DNA of 50,179 nucleotides from Clostridia bacterium (lineage in GTDB: Bacteria > Bacillota > Clostridia > Christensenellales > CAG-138), in the NCBI GenBank assembly GCA_017448545.1, contig JAFSLH010000009.1:1-50179 (forward strand), given 5' to 3'. The notes under the pieces were generated by a model. It saw only the letters and a program-made list of their open reading frames with translations, was not told where the DNA came from and did no database searches. This document shows, in pieces, positions 48,636 to 50,179 of this stretch. Both the position numbers and the translations under genes were made by a program. Within the stretch, counting starts at the first letter, position 1; the number at the start of each line of letters is the position of its first letter.

Positions 48636-49865
48636 TCACCCCAGCAGCGCGACGGTAACGTCGTTGACGTTCGTGCCGGTCGGGCCGGTGAAGATCAGGC
48701 CTCCGACGGCCTGCAATGCATGGTAGGCGTCGTTGCTTGCAAGCGATTCGTCCGGGTCGATGCCGGCGGCGCAGAGTTTTGCGAGCGTATCGCCGTCCAC
48801 ATACCCGCCCGCCGCGTCGGTCGGGCCGTCCGTGCCGTCGCTGCCGACCGAGATCACCGCAGCGTTCATGCCCGCAATGCCCTTCGCGGCGGCAAGTGCC
48901 AGTTCCTGGTTCCGCCCGCCTAAGCCCCTTCCGGTCACATGCACGACCGTTTCGCCGCCTGTGATGAAGGCAAGCAATTTTTCGCTGTTCTCATGGCTCT
49001 TTAGAATGCTCGCAAGGAAGCTGCCCGCGTCCTTCGCTTCGCAGCAAAGCCGATCGGTCAGATAGATCGGTTCATAGCCGAGCGCGCGGCATTCGGCTTC
49101 TGCGGCGCGGCACAGTTCCCGCACCGAGCCGATGATTTGTAAATGCGCGTTGTCAATTTCCTTCGGCGTTTCCGTTTGCAGGCAGCGCCATGCCGCGTCG
49201 GACAGGGGCAGGCTGTATTTTCTCGCGATCGCGGCCGCTTGCGCCGCCGTGGTCGGATCGGGGGACGCGGGGCCGCTGGCAATCATATCGAGCGGGTCGC
49301 CGAGCACGTCGGAAAGCACGATTCCCTCGATCCGCGCCGGGGCGCAGTGCAGCGCGAACCGCCCGCCCTTGACGGCGGACAGCCGCTTGCGGATCGTGTT
49401 CATTTCCACGATATCCGCGCCCGAAGCAAGCAGCTGCTTCGTAATCTCCTGATATTCCTCCGCGTCGATCAGCGGCAGTTCGAACAGCGCACTGCCGCCG
49501 CCGGAGAGCAGAAACAGCACGGTATCGTCTGCGGAAAGATTCGCGGTCATTTCCAAAACCGCCTGCGTCGCGGCATAGCTGTTTGCGTCGGACACCGGAT
49601 GCCCTGCCTCAAAGCAAACCACGTTCGGAAGCGCGCCCATGACATGCCCGTACTTGGTTATGACGATCCCGCGCTCGATCGGGCGATCAAGATTTGCAAG
49701 CGCCGCGTTCGCCATTCGCCACGCGGCCTTTCCGACCGCGACAAGGGTGATGCGCCCGGTCAGCTGCACGTTCTCCAGCGCGCGCCGCACGGCTTCGTCG
49801 GGCCGCACCGCGTCGATCGCCGCCCGCACAATTTGTTCCGCGTCGCTTCGCAATCTGCTGTTCAT
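48636..49865 (-). CDS. Glycerate 2-kinase (MOFRL/GckA-TtuD family)
   Basis: Protein of 409 aa. The N-terminal DUF4147 domain has LVAVGKAAWRMANAAL, the segment ITKYGHVMGALPNV and FEAGHPVSDANSYAAT, followed by LFLLSGGGSALFELP. The C-terminal MOFRL domain has ITGGETVVHVTGRGLGGRNQ and SVGSDGTDGPTDAAGGYVDG. It phosphorylates glycerate to 2-phosphoglycerate. ATG at 49865 follows AAGGAGG; longer frame extensions lie in the promoter region. Monocistronic. Confidence 0.93.
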   Translation of the reverse strand: MNSRLRSDAEQIVRAAIDAVRPDEAVRRALENVQLTGRITLVAVGKAAWRMANAALANLDRPIERGIVITKYGHVMGALPNVVCFEAGHPVSDANSYAATQAVLEMTANLSADDTVLFLLSGGGSALFELPLIDAEEYQEITKQLLASGADIVEMNTIRKRLSAVKGGRFALHCAPARIEGIVLSDVLGDPLDMIASGPASPDPTTAAQAAAIARKYSLPLSDAAWRCLQTETPKEIDNAHLQIIGSVRELCRAAEAECRALGYEPIYLTDRLCCEAKDAGSFLASILKSHENSEKLLAFITGGETVVHVTGRGLGGRNQELALAAAKGIAGMNAAVISVGSDGTDGPTDAAGGYVDGDTLAKLCAAGIDPDESLASNDAYHALQAVGGLIFTGPTGTNVNDVTVALLG

Positions 49866-49898
49866 CAAGGGCCTCCTTCGGGATCGTTTTACACAAAC

Positions 49899-49927
49899 AG
49901 TATAACACGGCGCGTGCGGAATGAAAA
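49899..49927 (-). promoter_or_regulatory. Promoter of the glycerate kinase gene
   Basis: Reading leftward: TTTTCA (49922-49927), a 17-nt spacer and TATACT (49899-49904). It starts 29 bp beyond repeat copy 2. Confidence 0.65.
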
Positions 49928-49956
49928 GACAATTCGACAATCGCGGGAAAGAAAGC

Positions 49957-50179
49957 CGGGGCTGTCGCAAAAGGCGTCATACCATTTGCGGCAAATTGGA
50001 ATTATTTAACTTGTATGTGGAAAAGGCGGAAAAAACCCGCCTTTTCTCTGATTATATGCCGCAAATTATCCGCGTTTTCGCCCTCGGCATAGCGTCAGTA
50101 TAGCCTTCGGGACGAAAACGCGAATTCTGCCTGCCTTATCAACAGCCCCTTACAGCGCTCAAAGAGTTTTGAGACAACG
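49957..50179 (-). repeat. 223-bp structured dispersed repeat, copy 2 (inverted)
   Basis: Inverted copy of 16638-16860, of equal overall length with about a dozen substitutions and a few 1-nt indels by eye. All hairpin arms are conserved; for example the loop of the inner hairpin reads GTTTTTT here against ATTTTT in copy 1. Its outer base coincides with the last base of the window. Confidence 0.9.

Noticed and set aside
1-50179. CRISPR array, rRNA genes or prophage
   Set aside because: No regularly spaced direct repeats, no rRNA-like sequence and no phage structural genes were seen.

Overview
The window reads as chromosomal DNA of an anaerobic, probably spore-forming member of the Bacillota (Clostridia-like). 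The supports are Bacillota-type Shine-Dalgarno sites and sigma-A promoters (TTGACA/TATAAT class), a Wzy-type capsule locus with a CapA/CapB/PHP-phosphatase regulatory trio, a Spo0A C-terminal-domain protein, a radical-SAM sulfatase-maturase-like enzyme and a SPFH protein of the YdjI type. Most genes are GC-rich. The stretches around 40.4-41.4 kb and 46.6-48.4 kb are visibly AT-richer and look like accessory insertions. No species can be named from the sequence alone.

Layout. (1) 0.14-16.5 kb, minus strand: one long exopolysaccharide/capsule operon read leftward from a promoter near 16.53 kb. It holds the PHP tyrosine phosphatase, CapA, CapB kinase, initiating sugar-phosphate transferase, a GT2, LicD, an IspD/TarI-like cytidylyltransferase, an acyltransferase, four further glycosyltransferases, Wzy, an acetyltransferase, Wzx and a CapE-like UDP-GlcNAc dehydratase. 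A 78-bp relic of a second CapE gene sits inside it. (2) 16.6-21.0 kb, plus strand: a 223-bp structured repeat followed by rfbB-rfbD-rfbC-rfbA-gmhA, supplying dTDP-rhamnose and possibly a heptose to the same pathway. (3) 21.1-24.6 kb: radA and a membrane-anchored propeller-like protein, divergent from a CAT/E2-fold protein. (4) 25.0-34.3 kb: a five-gene oligopeptide ABC transporter (oppABCDF) plus a small membrane protein. The binding protein, OppC, OppD and OppF are all larger than usual because of internal insertions. (5) 34.4-40.0 kb: Dabb protein, pyroglutamyl peptidase, Rrf2 regulator, cysK, SPFH protein, polysaccharide deacetylase and DMT transporter. (6) 40.16 kb: tRNA-Ala(GGC) followed by an AT-rich two-gene cassette. 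(7) 41.5-46.5 kb: Spo0A_C-domain protein, a TIGR04076-like protein, hydrolase and small-membrane-gene remnants, an SDR, the radical SAM enzyme and a HAD protein. (8) 46.6-48.4 kb: an AT-rich patch with an RHS-repeat remnant and three small orphan genes. (9) 48.6-49.9 kb: glycerate kinase, then a second copy of the 223-bp repeat in inverted orientation that runs to the last base.

The most unusual items are the enlarged Opp transporter, chiefly an OppD with about 370 residues inserted between Q-loop and signature motif; the inverted pair of structured repeats bracketing 33 kb; two promoters placed so close to their start codons that the mRNAs should be leaderless; a Spo0A DNA-binding domain on a non-receiver N-terminus; and the RHS/immunity-like patch with recurring GGGGAC motifs. 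All family assignments come from motif recognition by eye; no database search was run.
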